Source: Anthoceros angustus (Eukaryota > Streptophyta > Anthocerotopsida > Anthocerotales > Anthocerotaceae). Taken from it: DNA of 64,000 nt. Each line of letters begins with the position of its first letter. Within the stretch, counting starts at the first letter, position 1. The stretch lies in NCBI GenBank assembly GCA_010909165.1, contig MU008171.1, positions 868,001 to 932,000 of the forward strand, read 5' to 3'. The notes beneath the pieces are model-generated. The model ran no database searches and had not been told where the DNA came from. It worked only from the letters and a program-made list of their open reading frames with translations. This document shows, piece by piece, positions 43,278 to 54,195 of the stretch. A program made the position numbers and the translations under genes.

Positions 43278-44376
43278 GTGACGTGAACACGCGGAGCATT
43301 TCACTCTCAGGTAGTATGTACATGTGCTGCGAACAGTCGCTACAGCTCTATGGACCTGTGGAGTAAGTGAGCTTCTACATATGCACCCATGTATGCATAG
43401 GCGTTTTCCTGCGTCAGGATTCCAATAATATTCTTTTCTTCAATGTTTGCCCACCTGTGTACTAGTAGCACATACGCAGCTGTAAGTAGGTTGCAAAATG
43501 CCAATGCAATTTATATAAAGCTGGGCACTCAATTGAGCAGCCGGGCCTAGGCCACACCTTTCCAATCTGGAAATTTAGTACGATAAGATGAAATTCACAA
43601 CACAACATACCCACTGCACTGTACCCAGCTAGATACAGCTCTAGCCAGTTCCCGTATCTCTTTGTGGTGCCATTGCTTGGCATTGAGGCCATCAGAAAAG
43701 CACGCAGGATTTGTAGATGATAGGGTTCTTACAACAACCAATTAATGCTCGGCTTTCATTCCAATGTTGTGTTGTGCACATTTGCATTGGCATTCGTGTC
43801 TATGCTGTTGGTCAAGTATGACTACATGCAAGCGGGCAAGTATGTCATTCTTGCAGATTGTGGGAGCGATGAAGGTGAGGATCAGGAAAACAGATTTTCT
43901 TTCCCGGAGCCGAGGGAGGCTCCGGTCAAGGCTTTAATAAACGACCTGACGGAGGTGCAGGTGTTCAAAGACGGAACCTAAATTAGGGGAGGCAGTTCTG
44001 GGAGACCAAACTGGAGGAATGTGTCAGCCTAATCAAAATGCTGTATCTGCTTGGTCTCAAGACTGCCATTTCGTGTGCATTTCTTTTTCTTGTAAGTAAG
44101 TACTTTCTCAGGTCTGACCAGTCTTATTTCATACCTGAGGGGAATGATAATTAGTTGAACTGCCTTTGCTACATACATGTATAGCGAACCCATGACAACA
44201 TTTTGTGCAGGGTGTGTAGCCCAAAAACATCCAAGCCATGACATTCACCACGCCAGACAGGCGCACACACGATGGCTGGCTGACTCCAGATGGGGAACAA
44301 AAGGCGAACCGAGCCTAAAAAACAGAAGTTATTCGCGATTCAGTTGCAGTTTAAAGAATTGTCGGCAAAACGTGTC
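43278..44376. other. Intergenic region between convergent germin genes
   Basis: No convincing gene. A 78-codon + frame (43745-43981) has an acidic C-terminal half but no recognisable domain and no homologue elsewhere in the window. The region contains the 3' untranslated parts of both flanking germin genes. Confidence 0.4.
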
Positions 44377-45416
44377 TCAGAAGTCGGTCGTAATGTCCTG
44401 GCCGGGAATGCAGCCAGACTTGCTGGATGTCTGCAGAACTGGAGCATGGTAATCGTACAGTGTCTTGCGAAGTTCCCGCAGAGCCTTGGGGTTTTGGTTC
44501 AGGGCAACAGCCAAACTGCGGGAGGGCAGCTGGAACAGAGCTTGAGCTGCAATCTGCACGTTTACACACGGGTTGTAACGGATAAGCATGCGGTGAAAGA
44601 TGTGAACTCAAGTTCGCAGCAAGCCTATCAAAGAATTTTCAATTGCAAACCGTCAATTTACGCCCGTTGCCTCTGTCTGCAAACCTACCAAAGAGCCAGG
44701 GTTCTCGCTGTTGAGGGAAGAAATGAACTCAGCATCCTCGGATCCCACATTCAACTCAAAATGCAGCAATCCACGAGGGAAGACGGTCACGTCGCCCGGT
44801 CTGAGGATGTTGATGTGCGCAGTTCCTGCCACACACATTCATCCAGCTTCATTATGACGAGCAGGTGGGAATTCGTGCGCACCAAAATTCATGAACAAAC
44901 GCTGTCACCAAGGCTTGCAAAATTGAGGTGCATACCATTGGTGTCGACAAATCCAACTTGGAGCGGCCCGCCCGACAACATGGTGAGGACCTCCGTTGCC
45001 CTCGGGTGCGTGTGCGGCAAGTTCTCACCGCACGGGAACAGCTTGAATCTCACTACCGTGATTCCTTGTGACCTACATTCAACACACACATGAATTCATT
45101 TCACGCATTTAGCTTCAGTACCAGGCTCAGGCTTACTGCTGCGGACCAGAATGGTGCCAAACAGCGGATTGTCAATGGCAATGTGCGCGATGCAGCAAAC
45201 GTACTTGAGGGCAGGGAACTTGGCGACGGGGAGGTCAGCGCGGATGCCACCCGGCCCCTGCACGCCGTTGTTTTTGAACACGTCCCGGAAAACAAATTCC
45301 TCCACCCCAGCTTCGAAGTCGGTGAGAGGGTCGGGATCGGCGCGCACGCCAGGAACAATGGCGAGGCTGTAGAGCAAACAACCAAGAAGGAAGAGCGCGG
45401 CATCCCGGGACGCCAT
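44377..45416 (-). CDS. Germin-like protein 2, intact four-exon gene
   Basis: Minus strand exons 45416-45205, 45072-44936, 44825-44689 and 44553-44377 join in frame to 220 residues. Exons 2-4 are the same lengths as in germin gene 1 (137, 137, 177) and the introns occupy the same codons. Signal peptide MASRDAALFLLGCLLYSLAI and onward to about residue 26, then DPDPLTDFEAGVEEFVFRDV. Box 1 is CGENLPHTHPRATEVL; box 2 is GDVTVFPRGLLHFELN; the end is KSGCIPGQDITTDF. All cupin metal ligands are kept. Predicted apoplastic cupin, function class as for the family. A longer in-frame start at 45635 exists, but the ATG at 45416 puts the signal peptide at the N-terminus and is preferred. Confidence 0.9.
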
Positions 45417-46410
45417 GCCCTCAGTTGTCTGTCTCTGTACTTTACACAAGTACTGTCTTCCGCGATGTTGCTGTGTGCATTCGCCACAGGAGTCACTGCT
45501 GTTGTACGTGAGATGGAGCGAAGTGCAAGTCGGGAGGGACTGCCAATGGACGATGGATGGCATGAAGCTCCTTGCCTTCCATTCTATACGTAGCTGCAGC
45601 CCAATCGCCGCTGCTGCAGCCTGTTTCTTCTTCATTCCCGTTGCCGTCGTTGACGACTGACTTGGGCTGCTCCGTACACGCGGTTTCGCTTTTTCTTTGA
45701 CTCGTAGTTTGAACGTTTGAACAGGGCGTTGGAGTCTATCTCAATTTCACAACGGACGTGCTTCCGTTTCGAATTTGAGTCCTGGGCCATTGATAGGTGC
45801 TGTTATGACCGGCATGTTGCTTCTCGGAACTTCTCAACAGCAACATAGTGGTATGACACACTGTGTCGATTGCAGGTTATGCCATCATCAAAAGAAAATA
45901 ATGTCATTACCCATCGCACGCTCACAGCTGAAGCCTTGAGCTCAACCACGTCTGGATGAAGGATGAAGGATGAAGGATTCCTGAGAAGAACGCACCTTTG
46001 GAGGATGTACTGCTTCACAGCAAAGGAAGAAAGCACCATATTAGACCCTCTTCTTGGGTGCTTTGACATCCCAAAGGATCACTACGAATCAGGTCTGGCG
46101 GTCTCATGAATACGTATGCCAAGTTAAGTGTCTGTCCAGAAGTATGGTGAATGCACAGTGTCTTTGGCTCCTTGTCCCAGAGGAATGTTGTATGCTGGAA
46201 TGCCATATTTGTTAGGTACGATGAGCAAGAGCAGGGTGGCTTAAGGTTTAGGGCTGAATCAGCTGGTACGAAACCGGATGACTTCACATGTATGGAGGGG
46301 AGGCATCTATCCCTAAGCATTGCACCAAGGCTGGATACAGCTGAGTGTCACACCGTGACTGTGTGGAATAGGGGGAGTGGCAAACGTCTACATGCTCGTG
46401 GTGGATGGGG
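45417..46410. other. Upstream region of germin gene 2
   Basis: The first about 400 bases (45417-45830) are nearly the same as 52816-53250 upstream of germin copy 4, so promoter and gene were duplicated together. 'attctatacg' (45581-45590) gives a weak TATA-like GTATAGAAT on the minus strand about 170 bases before the ATG. Beyond 45830 no gene is supported on either strand. Confidence 0.5.
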
Positions 46411-46870
46411 ATCAGGAAGCTTAGCGTCCAGCCGTCCTCGCTGAAGGGCCGGGCCTCCCAAGAGCCTTGTCATTGTTGCTCTCCTAGATGGAGCAATACA
46501 AATTCTTGGCTTCGGGAGCATTCTGGCTTCATCCGGAGCAATGTGGCCAGGAGCAGCGGCAGCCTGTGCAGCAGGCAATGATGTGGGAAAGTGTCAAGGG
46601 GAACTGGTGACAATGGGCCCTGATTGGGCCTTGTTTTCAAAATATTGATCTCACTACATTCTGGGCAGGTTGTCTCCAAGGCTGCTGCTCAATCATAGCA
46701 ACACTAAGCCTCGATTGAATAGCCAAGCCTTGAGTGCCCACTCATAAAACAAGTGCCAAAAAACTTGCACAAGCATGGTGCGTGTCTGTACACCGCAAAC
46801 ACGATGGTTGCATGCTCGCATATTCTGTGATTCAGAGTCATGCTATCCGCTACTACTCGGCCGATATGGC
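46411..46870. repeat. Single-copy version of the germin 3' flank repeat
   Basis: Shares 'ttgtcattgttgctctcctagatggagcaatacaaattcttggctt' (46468-46515) and 'acgatggttgcatgctcgcatattctgtgattcagagtcatgctat' (46801-46846) with 38.4-39.1 kb. It lies directly 3' of the deleted germin copy, as the other lies 3' of the germin fragment. Confidence 0.75.
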
Positions 46871-47218
46871 TCAGAAGTCGGTTGTGATGTCCTGCCGGGG
46901 GATGCAGCCAGACTTGTTGGATGTCTGCAGAACTGGAGCGTGGTAGTCTTCGAGTGTCTTGCGGATTTTCTGCAAAGCCTTGGGTGGCTGGTTCAGGGCC
47001 ACAGCCAAACTGCGGGAGGGCAGCTGGAACAGAACTTGAGCTGCAATCTGCATAGTGCACGCACCCGCGGGTTGTAAGGGATGAGCATGGGGAAACAAAC
47101 TCCTCCACGCCAGCCTTGAAGTCTGTGAGAGGGTCGGGATCCGAGCGCACGCCGGGAGCATCACGAGGCTGTAATGCAAACAGCCCAGACGGAGCAGCGC
47201 GGCACCCTGAGACGCCAT
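46871..47218 (-). pseudogene. Germin-like copy 3, exons 2 and 3 deleted
   Basis: The minus-strand ATG at 47218 starts a germin signal peptide (MASQGAALLRLGCLHYSLVM). A frame change follows near 47160, and the mature start SDPDPLTDFKAGVEEFV is in the neighbouring frame. At about 47090 the exon-1 sequence joins directly to the tail of intron 3, followed by an exon 4 of normal length (47047-46871, 177 bases) ending KSGCIPRQDITTDF. The rest of exon 1, introns 1 and 2, and exons 2 and 3 with both cupin boxes are gone. It cannot make a metal-binding cupin. Confidence 0.85.
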
Positions 47219-47319
47219 TTCTTTAATTGGCAAGTTGAATGTGTGTAGTTCTACCAGTACTGTCTCTCAAATTGCACGTCTGCTATGGGCAGCTGCCCAC
47301 TCCAATCCACGCCGCTTGT

Positions 47320-48105
47320 AGGCCAGACTCTTGGTTTCGAGACAAGGAAGTGCTAGCTTTTGATGTGGAGTTTGTGGCAGCGTCTCGGATGGATCCGCTG
47401 GCAGGATTGAGAGCAACGGCGGGGTCTACCGTGCTCACAGCAAATTCCGCATCTACGATCTTGAGGCGGCGTGGAAGTGTGCCAGCTCCTTGAAATGGAT
47501 CCTCTTCTGGGTCGACTCCAATCACCAAGACACCATCCGCAACCTGCTCATTTTCGTACTGGGCTTGCGAAAGCGAACGTTCGATGACACATTCCAGGAC
47601 TCCGCCGACAAGTCCCAGACCCTGCGCATCACGAGCATCTTCGGCGGGCACTCCAATGATACCAAGAACGACCTGGGCCTGAAATTCCCGTCCCACGGGC
47701 CTTACCGCGACTTCATCCGCTCCTACTTCAATAACAGCCAAGTGCCCAGCTTCATGGTACCGGTAAGAAGTCGAGAAATCTGACAGAGTACGCCAAAGAG
47801 GCGGAATCCGCAGCCAGCTTCTGGGCTCAAGAATTGGACACTGGTGGAGAAGACAAGGTGAGGCCAGGGTTGTGCTTCGCACCACTGTGGCTTCGGCCGG
47901 CCAGTCCAGGCACATGGCCGCCAACCCACACGAAATGGAAGCCTATGACGAACTTCTGGTTGATTGCTTCCGGGATCCCACTCCAAGTGGTGGACGCCTA
48001 CGACCTGACATTCCCTTGACACTTCGACAACAACTGCAGCGATGGAGGACACTAGGGCAGACCTCCTGCTCTCAAACCCTGGTTTGGACAAAGGGCCATC
48101 AGTAA
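47320..48105 (+). pseudogene. Unrecognised coding-like region with frame changes
   Basis: Successive open stretches on the + strand read as one plausible globular protein over three frames. The first, about 47325-47405, has KEVLAFDVEFVAASRMDPLA. The second, 47402-47762, is the longest and contains GGVYRAHSKFRIYDLEAAW, KWILFWVDSNHQDTIRNLLI, TFDDTFQDSADKSQTLRIT and HGPYRDFIRSYFNNSQVPS. Then come a helical stretch (NLTEYAKEAESAASFWAQEL, about 47778-47838) and 47872-48060 (ANPHEMEAYDELLVDCFRDP). A GTAAG donor-like site at 47763 offers an intron alternative to the third frame change. No family is recognised. It lies between germin copies 3 and 4. Confidence 0.45.
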
Positions 48106-48204
48106 TTTGTCGATGTAATGCTTGCTCACATCCTGCTCAACGTTGCCTGCCCGCAGCAAAACACGATGGAAAGGGTTGTGTACCATGGAATTCAGTCGGG
48201 GTAT

Positions 48205-48595
48205 TGGTCCTCCAATTCGGACTGGTTGGGATTGTGACGGCTGCTTTCCATTGCAGCAAGTTTGACCAGGGTCTAATTCCGGCTGGTTGGAGAGCAAAGG
48301 CCTGTCCATTGCTGACGAGATTTCAAGACTGGAGTAACTTCGAATTCCGACTGGTTGAAATTGTGACCTTTGCTCTCCATTGCTGCAAGTTTCACCGGGG
48401 TCTTCCAATCCGACAGTACTGGTTGGAATTGTGAACGTTGCTTTCCATTGCTGACGAGTTTCACTGGGGTCCTCCAAGATTGATTGGTGGAATCGTGACC
48501 CGCTGCTTTACATTGCGAATAAGTTTCATCCAAGCTCTTCAAGTCGGACGGGTTGGAACTGTGACCGGTGCTTTCCATTGTTGTGCCATCCGCCT
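48205..48595 (+). repeat. Diverged minisatellite, about six 60-68 base units
   Basis: Each unit contains variants of 'ggttggaattgtgac', 'ctgctttccattgctg' and 'caagtttcaccggggtc'. Units start near 48218, 48282, 48350, 48420, 48490 and 48548. No coding frame is kept across units. Confidence 0.75.
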
Positions 48596-48883
48596 TATTC
48601 GTAAAGCCCAAAGTGCTTATCCTTGAGCAGGACAGTGTCAGGCGATATGGATGCTGCTTGGGAGAAGCGATGGTTGGGGAATTGAACGGGTGGTTTGTGT
48701 TACGACATGGGAAAGCAGGCGTTCGCAGGCCTGGAGGAGATTATGAAGATTTCTGTTGCCCAGACTTCAAGCTTGAGCTCATTCCTGGTTTCCTGGTTAC
48801 AAGTAGTAACCTCTTCCCAGCCCACATATGTGATAGTGCACAGCAGGAGACTCAGGAACAAGCTCAGGCTGCTGGAATGGAAA

Positions 48884-48915
48884 TTTTTTTTTTTTTTTTG
48901 GGGGTTTTGGGGGTT
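48884..48915 (+). repeat. Homopolymer run T/G
   Basis: 'aattttttttttttttttgggggttttgggggttt' includes a T run of more than 15 bases. Low complexity, prone to sequencing error. Confidence 0.8.
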
Positions 48916-49260
48916 TAAGAGAGCTTGTTGCAACAATTCTAGGCGGAGACGTAGAAGGCGAGGAAGCACTCTAACCGAACTTGGAAAGTTTGCAGTGGCC
49001 GGACATCAAAGTGAGAAGCACAAGATTCGATAGGCTTCACATGGAAAGAACTTGTAAGATTATTGGACAGGCTGAGAAACGTGTCAACATTCGACAGGCT
49101 TCTCATGGAAAGCACTTGTAAGATCATCGGACAGGCTGAGAAACACTTGATCCAGGCCTAGGATTTGAAGCACTGAATGAGGTTACGTAGTAGAATTCTC
49201 ACTTGACAATGTAGGACGAAGGCAACATGCACATGATGTATTGGCAGCACATCTCATCAT

Positions 49261-50168
49261 CTAATGCAACTTGTTGGTACGAACCCACTTGGTGCTGAAC
49301 TTCCATTCGAACAGCCTGTAGGTTCCCTGGTCGGTGACAGGCACCCTCGACGAGAATCCAACATACGACTTGTCATTCACGTAATCGGAAAGCTTCAAGC
49401 CCGAGTACTGGAGGCAGAGCTTGGCCTGCTTCTTGTCGGGCTGGCCGTCCGCAGTGAGGTTCTGGAATCGCACAGCCAGGTACTCCTGTCTGGCGTCGTA
49501 GTCGATGAACACGGCGATCTTGGTGTCGATGAAGGAGGCTTCGTCCCACAGGAACTGGTCGACCACGGAATCCACGCTGTTGATGTCTAGGCCCACATGC
49601 GGGATGGCGGGATCCCAGTCGTAGGCCCGGGACGTGTCGATCTCCACAGCCACGGTCTTGGTCTTATCTCCGCGGAGCGACTTGCCGGTCGCGGTGTCGA
49701 TCTCGAACAGGCCCAGGCTCTCGGATCCGCTGGCGCCCACGTTCTGGTCGGGCGTGATGGCGAATGCCCAGCCCCGCCGAAGAGGCGCTTCACGCTCCGC
49801 TCGCTGTCGCGGTCGAAGTCGATGACGAACTCCGAGGAGAAGGAGGCCGCGTACTGGCTCTTCTTCTGGTACAGCTGCACCTTCTTGTTGTAGGCGTATC
49901 GCACCGAGGCCACGTCGTTGTCGTAGGAAGACGATCTGGCCGGCCGGGTCGGACGGCGTGCAGATGGCTGTCGCGGGCGAGTCGATGGAGCCGCCGTAGC
50001 TGCAGTTGAGCGCTGAGGTGAATGGCGGGTAGAGAGGCTCACTCCCTTGGGCAGGTGCGCATCCTGACCAGCTCCAAGCCTCGTGGCTGCCGCTGGTACT
50101 GGGAAGCTACTGCTCGCCAGAACAAGCAGCGCCAGCAGGAGCAGCTGCGTCGCCCGAGCTACTGCCAT
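49261..50168 (-). pseudogene. Legume-type (L-type) lectin, three frame changes
   Basis: Single exon on the minus strand, ATG at 50168, stop at 49263-49261, 908 bases. Signal peptide MAVARATQLLLLALLVLASS, then a second frame (about 50040-49925) reading YPPFTSALNCSYGGSIDSPA. The first frame returns for YDNDVASVRYAYNKK and FSSEFVIDFDRDSE. A third frame (49773 to the stop) contains FAITPDQN, KTVAVEIDTSRAYDWDP and HVGLDINSVDS, which supply the metal-binding Glu/Asp pair and the Asn of L-type lectins, and ends EWKFSTKW. One extra base in total would make 303 codons, a normal length. A secreted carbohydrate-binding protein is predicted. The changes may be mutations or consensus errors. Confidence 0.75.
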
Positions 50169-50599
50169 GGTTCGTTCAATTCGGAACCCAGAATCGGAAA
50201 TCGAAATCGGACGGCGGATGTGGTGGCACTGCGTGGAGGGCAGAGGAAGCAATGAGCAGAAGATGAGGTGAGGTTGTGCCCTGTTGTTGGCTCATATAAA
50301 GGGGTGGAATGCGGCGAGGGCAGGAGCCAGGGAAGGTTCATTCTGCTTGGAACCACACCTGTCCGCGGGTCGTCGTCGTTTGCAGCTGTACAAGTAGCAA
50401 CAACAGAGAAGGTTCATCCGCATACCTGCTCTCATCAGTCCTACAGGTGGATTTCCGACCACCTGCCACAGGACTTTCAAATGAGCAGGACTCTTTTGCA
50501 TTTGGTGGTGACTGTTTGATTATTGGTGTGGGTAGTCTGAAATTTCTGCCAGACGTCCTGCCAGAGCACCTAGTGACTAGTTAGTTAGTTGGATATATA

Positions 50600-51780
50600 T
50601 TGGTGGTATGTCACATTGGCAGGCCTGTCGCAATTCTTTCCGCAAATCCTTGCTTCACACTTGTCCACGACTACGTGCCAAGTTAATCGAATATAAAATC
50701 AAGTAAACCAGTTATATAATTTAGTGTGAATAGTTTCAAGATCTCAACGATTCTTGAGGTTTTAAGTTAAATTAGCACTCTAAGATTAAGCTTACATTTG
50801 GCTTAAAAGTTTTTCAAGTATTCACGAGTTATGTCATTATTGATGGTTGAGGGTCTTTTGAGGTATTTATGGGCTATAACTGGTTCTGGTTCTGCAACCT
50901 CTAGGTTGAGGTGAGACATGATCAAGAGTCTCATCATCTCAATTGACATTCATGCCATGCAGTTCATGGACCTTCGGGACAATGGGCTAGATACTAGTTT
51001 GCCAACGTGAAAAGAGCTAAACACAAGAATATTGTGTTAGAGGGTTATATCATTTATTAGATATGGAAAATCCAAGTGCACAAAGCTCTTTATGCTTTTA
51101 CTACCAAGTTATCTATTTCACCTCCACATCCCACTCATATCTTAGTTCTAGATGTTGTTATTTGGCATGATTGTCATGCATGTCTTGTGTGGAGTATGCG
51201 AATGCCTATGTGTAGTGTATAGTAGCATGACTTGGTTTTTAATGTCTTAAATTATATTATACTATATATATATATTCATAAATATATTAATTTATCAATT
51301 ATAATATATTCAAAAATATATCATAAATCTATTTAATGAATTTGAATAATTAATACATTTAATAAAACTAACTATAATTACCTGCATTTTGCGGAGTCTG
51401 GAGAAATGGAGAGGATGTGTCCTAATTCGGATTATGCTTGGCCCTGCTCTGAAAGTACTAAAAGTTTGGGAAGCTTTCCTAGGGCTGCTCATTCTGGGAA
51501 TACTCCTTCTATGAGGCAGACTACCACTCAGTTGAGCTAATTGTCCCTTGAGTGCCATTCTCAAAGACGTGACAAATAAACTGCGTCGGCATTTTGCCTG
51601 TCCATGCACATTTCACGATGGCTGCGTGCTTGCATATTCCCTCATTCAAAATCATGCTAGGCAGTAGCTGTTACTGTGGGATGCATCAGAGAAGACTCCT
51701 GAAAACAAGGGCGTGGTGAGCCTGAAAGGATGCAGCTTCTAGTATTCATCGTAGGTGCACTGTACAGTTGAAAAGGCCGG
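50600..51780. other. AT-rich gene-free stretch
   Basis: AT-rich, especially 51230-51370 with alternating TA runs. No frame with recognisable content. The part from about 51540 is the 3' flank of germin copy 4, sharing 'gcatgctcg...ttcagagtcatgctat'-type sequence with the other germin flanks in diverged form. Confidence 0.45.
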
Positions 51781-51790
51781 CAGAAGTTGC

Positions 51791-52815
51791 TCAGAAATCG
51801 ATTGTGATGTCCTGGCCGGGAACGCAGCCTGACTTTGTGGACGTCTGCAGAACTGGAGCATGGTAGTCGTACAGTGTCTTGCTGATTTTGCGCAGAGTCT
51901 TGCGTGGCTGGTTCAGGGCAACAGCCAAACTGCGGAAGGCAGCTGAAACAGAGCTTGAGCTGCAATCTGCACAAAACGGGTTGTAATGGATGAGCATGGC
52001 AGCGGTCAGACATGGTATTCATCACAGCAAACTGTTTAGACTAACAGTACTAGAACGGCAGAGATATGAGCTGTGTGTCTCTCATCAGAGAGGCTTACCA
52101 AAGAGCCAGGGTTCTCGCTGTTGAGTGAAGAAATGAACTCAGCATCCTCGGCTCCACATTGAGCTCAAAATGCAGCAATCCACGAGGGAAGACGGTCACG
52201 TCGCCCGGTCTGAGGATGTTGATGTGCGCGGTTCCTGCCACACATTCATCCACCATCATTATGACGAGCAGGTGGAATTGGTGCGCACCAAAATTCATGA
52301 ACAAACGCTGTCACCAAGGCTTGCAAGATTCAGGTGCCTACCATTGGTGTCGACAAATCCAACTTGGAGCGGCCCGCCCGACAACATGGTGAGAACCTCC
52401 GTTGCCCTCAGGTGCGTGTGCGGCAAGTTCTCACCGCACGGGAACAGCTTGAATCTCACCACCGTGATTCCTGTGACCTGCACCGCCACACACATTCAAC
52501 AATGCAGTTTCAGTGCCAGGCTTGGCTGCTGCTGCAAATTTAAAGCTCAACACTTGCAAACAGACGCGGTTCATGAGTTGCAAGCGGCGCATTGCTGCAA
52601 ACGTACTTGAGGGCAGGAACTTGGCGACGGGGAGGTCAGCGCGGATGCCACCCGGTCCCTGCACGCCGTTGTTTTGAACACGTCCCGGAAAACGAATTCC
52701 TCCACCCCAGCTTCGAAGTCGGTGAGAGGGTCGGGATCGCGCGCACGCCAGGAACAATGGCGAGGCTGTAGAGCAAACAACCCAGAAGGAAGAGCGCGGC
52801 ACCCCGGGACGCCAT
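51791..52815 (-). pseudogene. Germin-like copy 4, six one-base deletions
   Basis: Minus-strand exons 52815-52607, 52477-52342, 52234-52099 and 51966-51791 align with germin gene 2, with splice sites conserved. Exon lengths are 209, 136, 136 and 176 instead of 212, 137, 137 and 177: three single-base losses in exon 1 and one in each other exon, each visible next to a short run (for example GGG to GG, TTTTT to TTTT). Every exon is therefore frameshifted. Residual protein in alternating frames includes MASRGAALFLLGCLLYSLAI, CGENLPHTHLRATEVL (Pro to Leu in box 1) and KSGCVPGQDITIDF. Either a decaying duplicate or an unpolished consensus of an intact gene. Confidence 0.85.
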
Positions 52816-53260
52816 GCCCTCGCTTGTCTGTCTCGTCACTCTACACTCGTACTGTCTTCGGCCTTGTCTTCTGCTAGGACTGTCTTCCGCGATGGTGCTG
52901 TGCATCTGCCACTGGAGTCACTGCTGTTGTGGATGAGATGGAGCGAATTGCAAGTCGGGAAGGACTGCCGATGGACGATGGATGACATGAAGCTCCTCGC
53001 CTTCCATTTTATGCGTAGCTGCAGCCGCAATCGCCGCTGCTGCCTGCCACGGCCATTCCGTTGCCGTCGTTGACGACTGACTTGGGCTGCCCCGTACACG
53101 CGGTTTCGCTTTTCCTTGACTCCGGTTGCAGTTCGAACTCGGCGTTGTAGCGCATCCCAGTTTCAAAACGGAACGTGCTTCCAGCTTCCATCTTAATTTT
53201 TGAGTCCTCGGCCAGTGATCGCTGCTGCTATGACCGCCTTGTTGCTTCGCGGAACCTCTC
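52816..53260 (-). promoter_or_regulatory. Duplicated germin promoter region
   Basis: Matches 45417-45830 upstream of germin gene 2, including 'gatggagcgaa...gcaagtcggga' and 'gttgccgtcgttgacgactgacttgggctgc'. 'cattttatgcg' (about 53007-53017) gives CATAAAATG, a TATA-like element on the minus strand about 195 bases before the ATG. Confidence 0.55.
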
Positions 53261-53423
53261 AACAGCAACACAGTAGTAGGACGCAGTGTGTCGATTGCAG
53301 GTTATGCCCATCATCATGGGAAGCTTAAGAAAATAATGTCATTACTCATCACAGGCTCACAGCTGACGTCTGGATGAAGGATTCAGACATTCGTGAGAAG
53401 GACGCACCTTTGTAGGCATATAC

Positions 53424-53600
53424 TGTTAAAATAGCCATGTCTAGTATGCTTACATTAGGGCACGCTTCAGTTCGTGAAGCGAAACGCTGCTTCAGGCTCC
53501 GAGACCGTTACCACCTCGTACCGCTTCGTCCCAGCATAAGAACCCTGTCTGTACATTCCATGAGCGTAATGCAATTCTGAACGATCCATGAATTATCTCA
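53424..53600 (+). repeat. Short LTR (177 bp) with adjoining primer site
   Basis: Begins TGTTAAAATAG and ends ATCTCA. It is followed directly by the canonical tRNA-iMet primer site TGGTATCAGAGC at 53601-53612. No 3' LTR was found in the window, so this is a 5'-end remnant of a retrotransposon. Confidence 0.75.
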
Positions 53601-53612
53601 TGGTATCAGAGC
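53601..53612 (+). promoter_or_regulatory. tRNA-iMet primer-binding site
   Basis: TGGTATCAGAGC, an exact match to the primer site used by most plant LTR retrotransposons, abutting the LTR end. Confidence 0.85.
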
Positions 53613-53624
53613 AGGACAATTCTC

Positions 53625-53789
53625 ATGCCTAATCTGCGGCGCAGGCAACGCCTTCAGAGGCGCGCCGCCAGACAAGCTCATATGCTTCAATTGCAGAGAC
53701 AGCACCGAGAAAACTCCTACCTAAAAGAAGCACAGGAAATCTATGGCATTATGCCTGGATTAGAACTACCTCAATCCTCCTACTCATAG
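53625..53789 (+). CDS. Truncated Gag start, Arg/Gln-rich
   Basis: 54-codon frame beginning 13 bases after the primer site: MPNLRRRQRLQRRAARQAH, then Gln/Arg-rich sequence and EAQEIYGIMPGLELPQS before TAG. A start this close to the primer site with a very basic N-terminus fits the beginning of a retrotransposon Gag. No further Gag or Pol follows, so the element is truncated. Identity beyond 'Gag-like' cannot be judged. Confidence 0.4.
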   Translation: MPNLRRRQRLQRRAARQAHMLQLQRQHRENSYLKEAQEIYGIMPGLELPQSSYS

Positions 53790-54004
53790 GAGGAGATTCT
53801 ACTTCGTGGGTGCTGCGACCCACGCGATTATGACTGGGCGTATGTGCATTGTTCCTTTCTCTACACATAACGTAAAGTCGCGGCCTCGTCTGGGGCCTCG
53901 ACGCGCCCAGTTGGTTTTTTTTCGGGGCCAAAAGGGTAAAACGAAGAGAGAGAATTTTTCAATTGGTAAAATTTTTTACTGAATAAGGTGGAAATTGTAA
54001 CAAT

Positions 54005-54195
54005 AGAGTAGAAAGCATAGACTGATGGATGGAAACATTTTACCATCCAAGTCAAAACTAGAACAGGAGGGTAAAGAATGGATCAACCAAGTGAATATAG
54101 AGTAAGAAACGTAGACTGATGAATGGAAACATTTTACCATCCAAATCAAAACTAGAACAACAGGGTAAAGAATGATCAGCCAAGTGAATAGCAAG
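54005..54195 (+). repeat. Two tandem units of about 95 bases
   Basis: 'agactgatgaatggaaacattttaccatccaa-tcaaaactagaacaa-agggtaaagaatg-atcaaccaagtgaata' occurs at about 54015-54095 and 54115-54190. AT-rich surroundings with no gene from 53790 to 54740. Confidence 0.75.

Noticed and set aside
43745-43981. 78-codon plus frame with acidic C-terminus between germin genes
   Set aside because: No domain, no paralogue in the window and no splice or promoter context. Too weak to call.
44290-45093. 267-codon plus-strand frame
   Set aside because: Runs antisense through exons 4-2 and introns of germin gene 2; not a separate gene.
47283-47924. 213-codon minus-strand frame
   Set aside because: Shadow of the + strand coding-like stretch in the same place. 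Composition is that of an antisense frame and no domain is present.
49597-49893. Plus-strand frames over the lectin gene
   Set aside because: Antisense of a GC-rich lectin coding region.
51480-51545. Minus strand resembles a tRNA (TAGCTCAACTGAGTGGTAG with a CAT anticodon-like loop)
   Set aside because: The D-arm and anticodon-like parts are there, but no T-arm (GGTTC...) follows and the acceptor strands do not pair. At most an organellar tRNA scrap.
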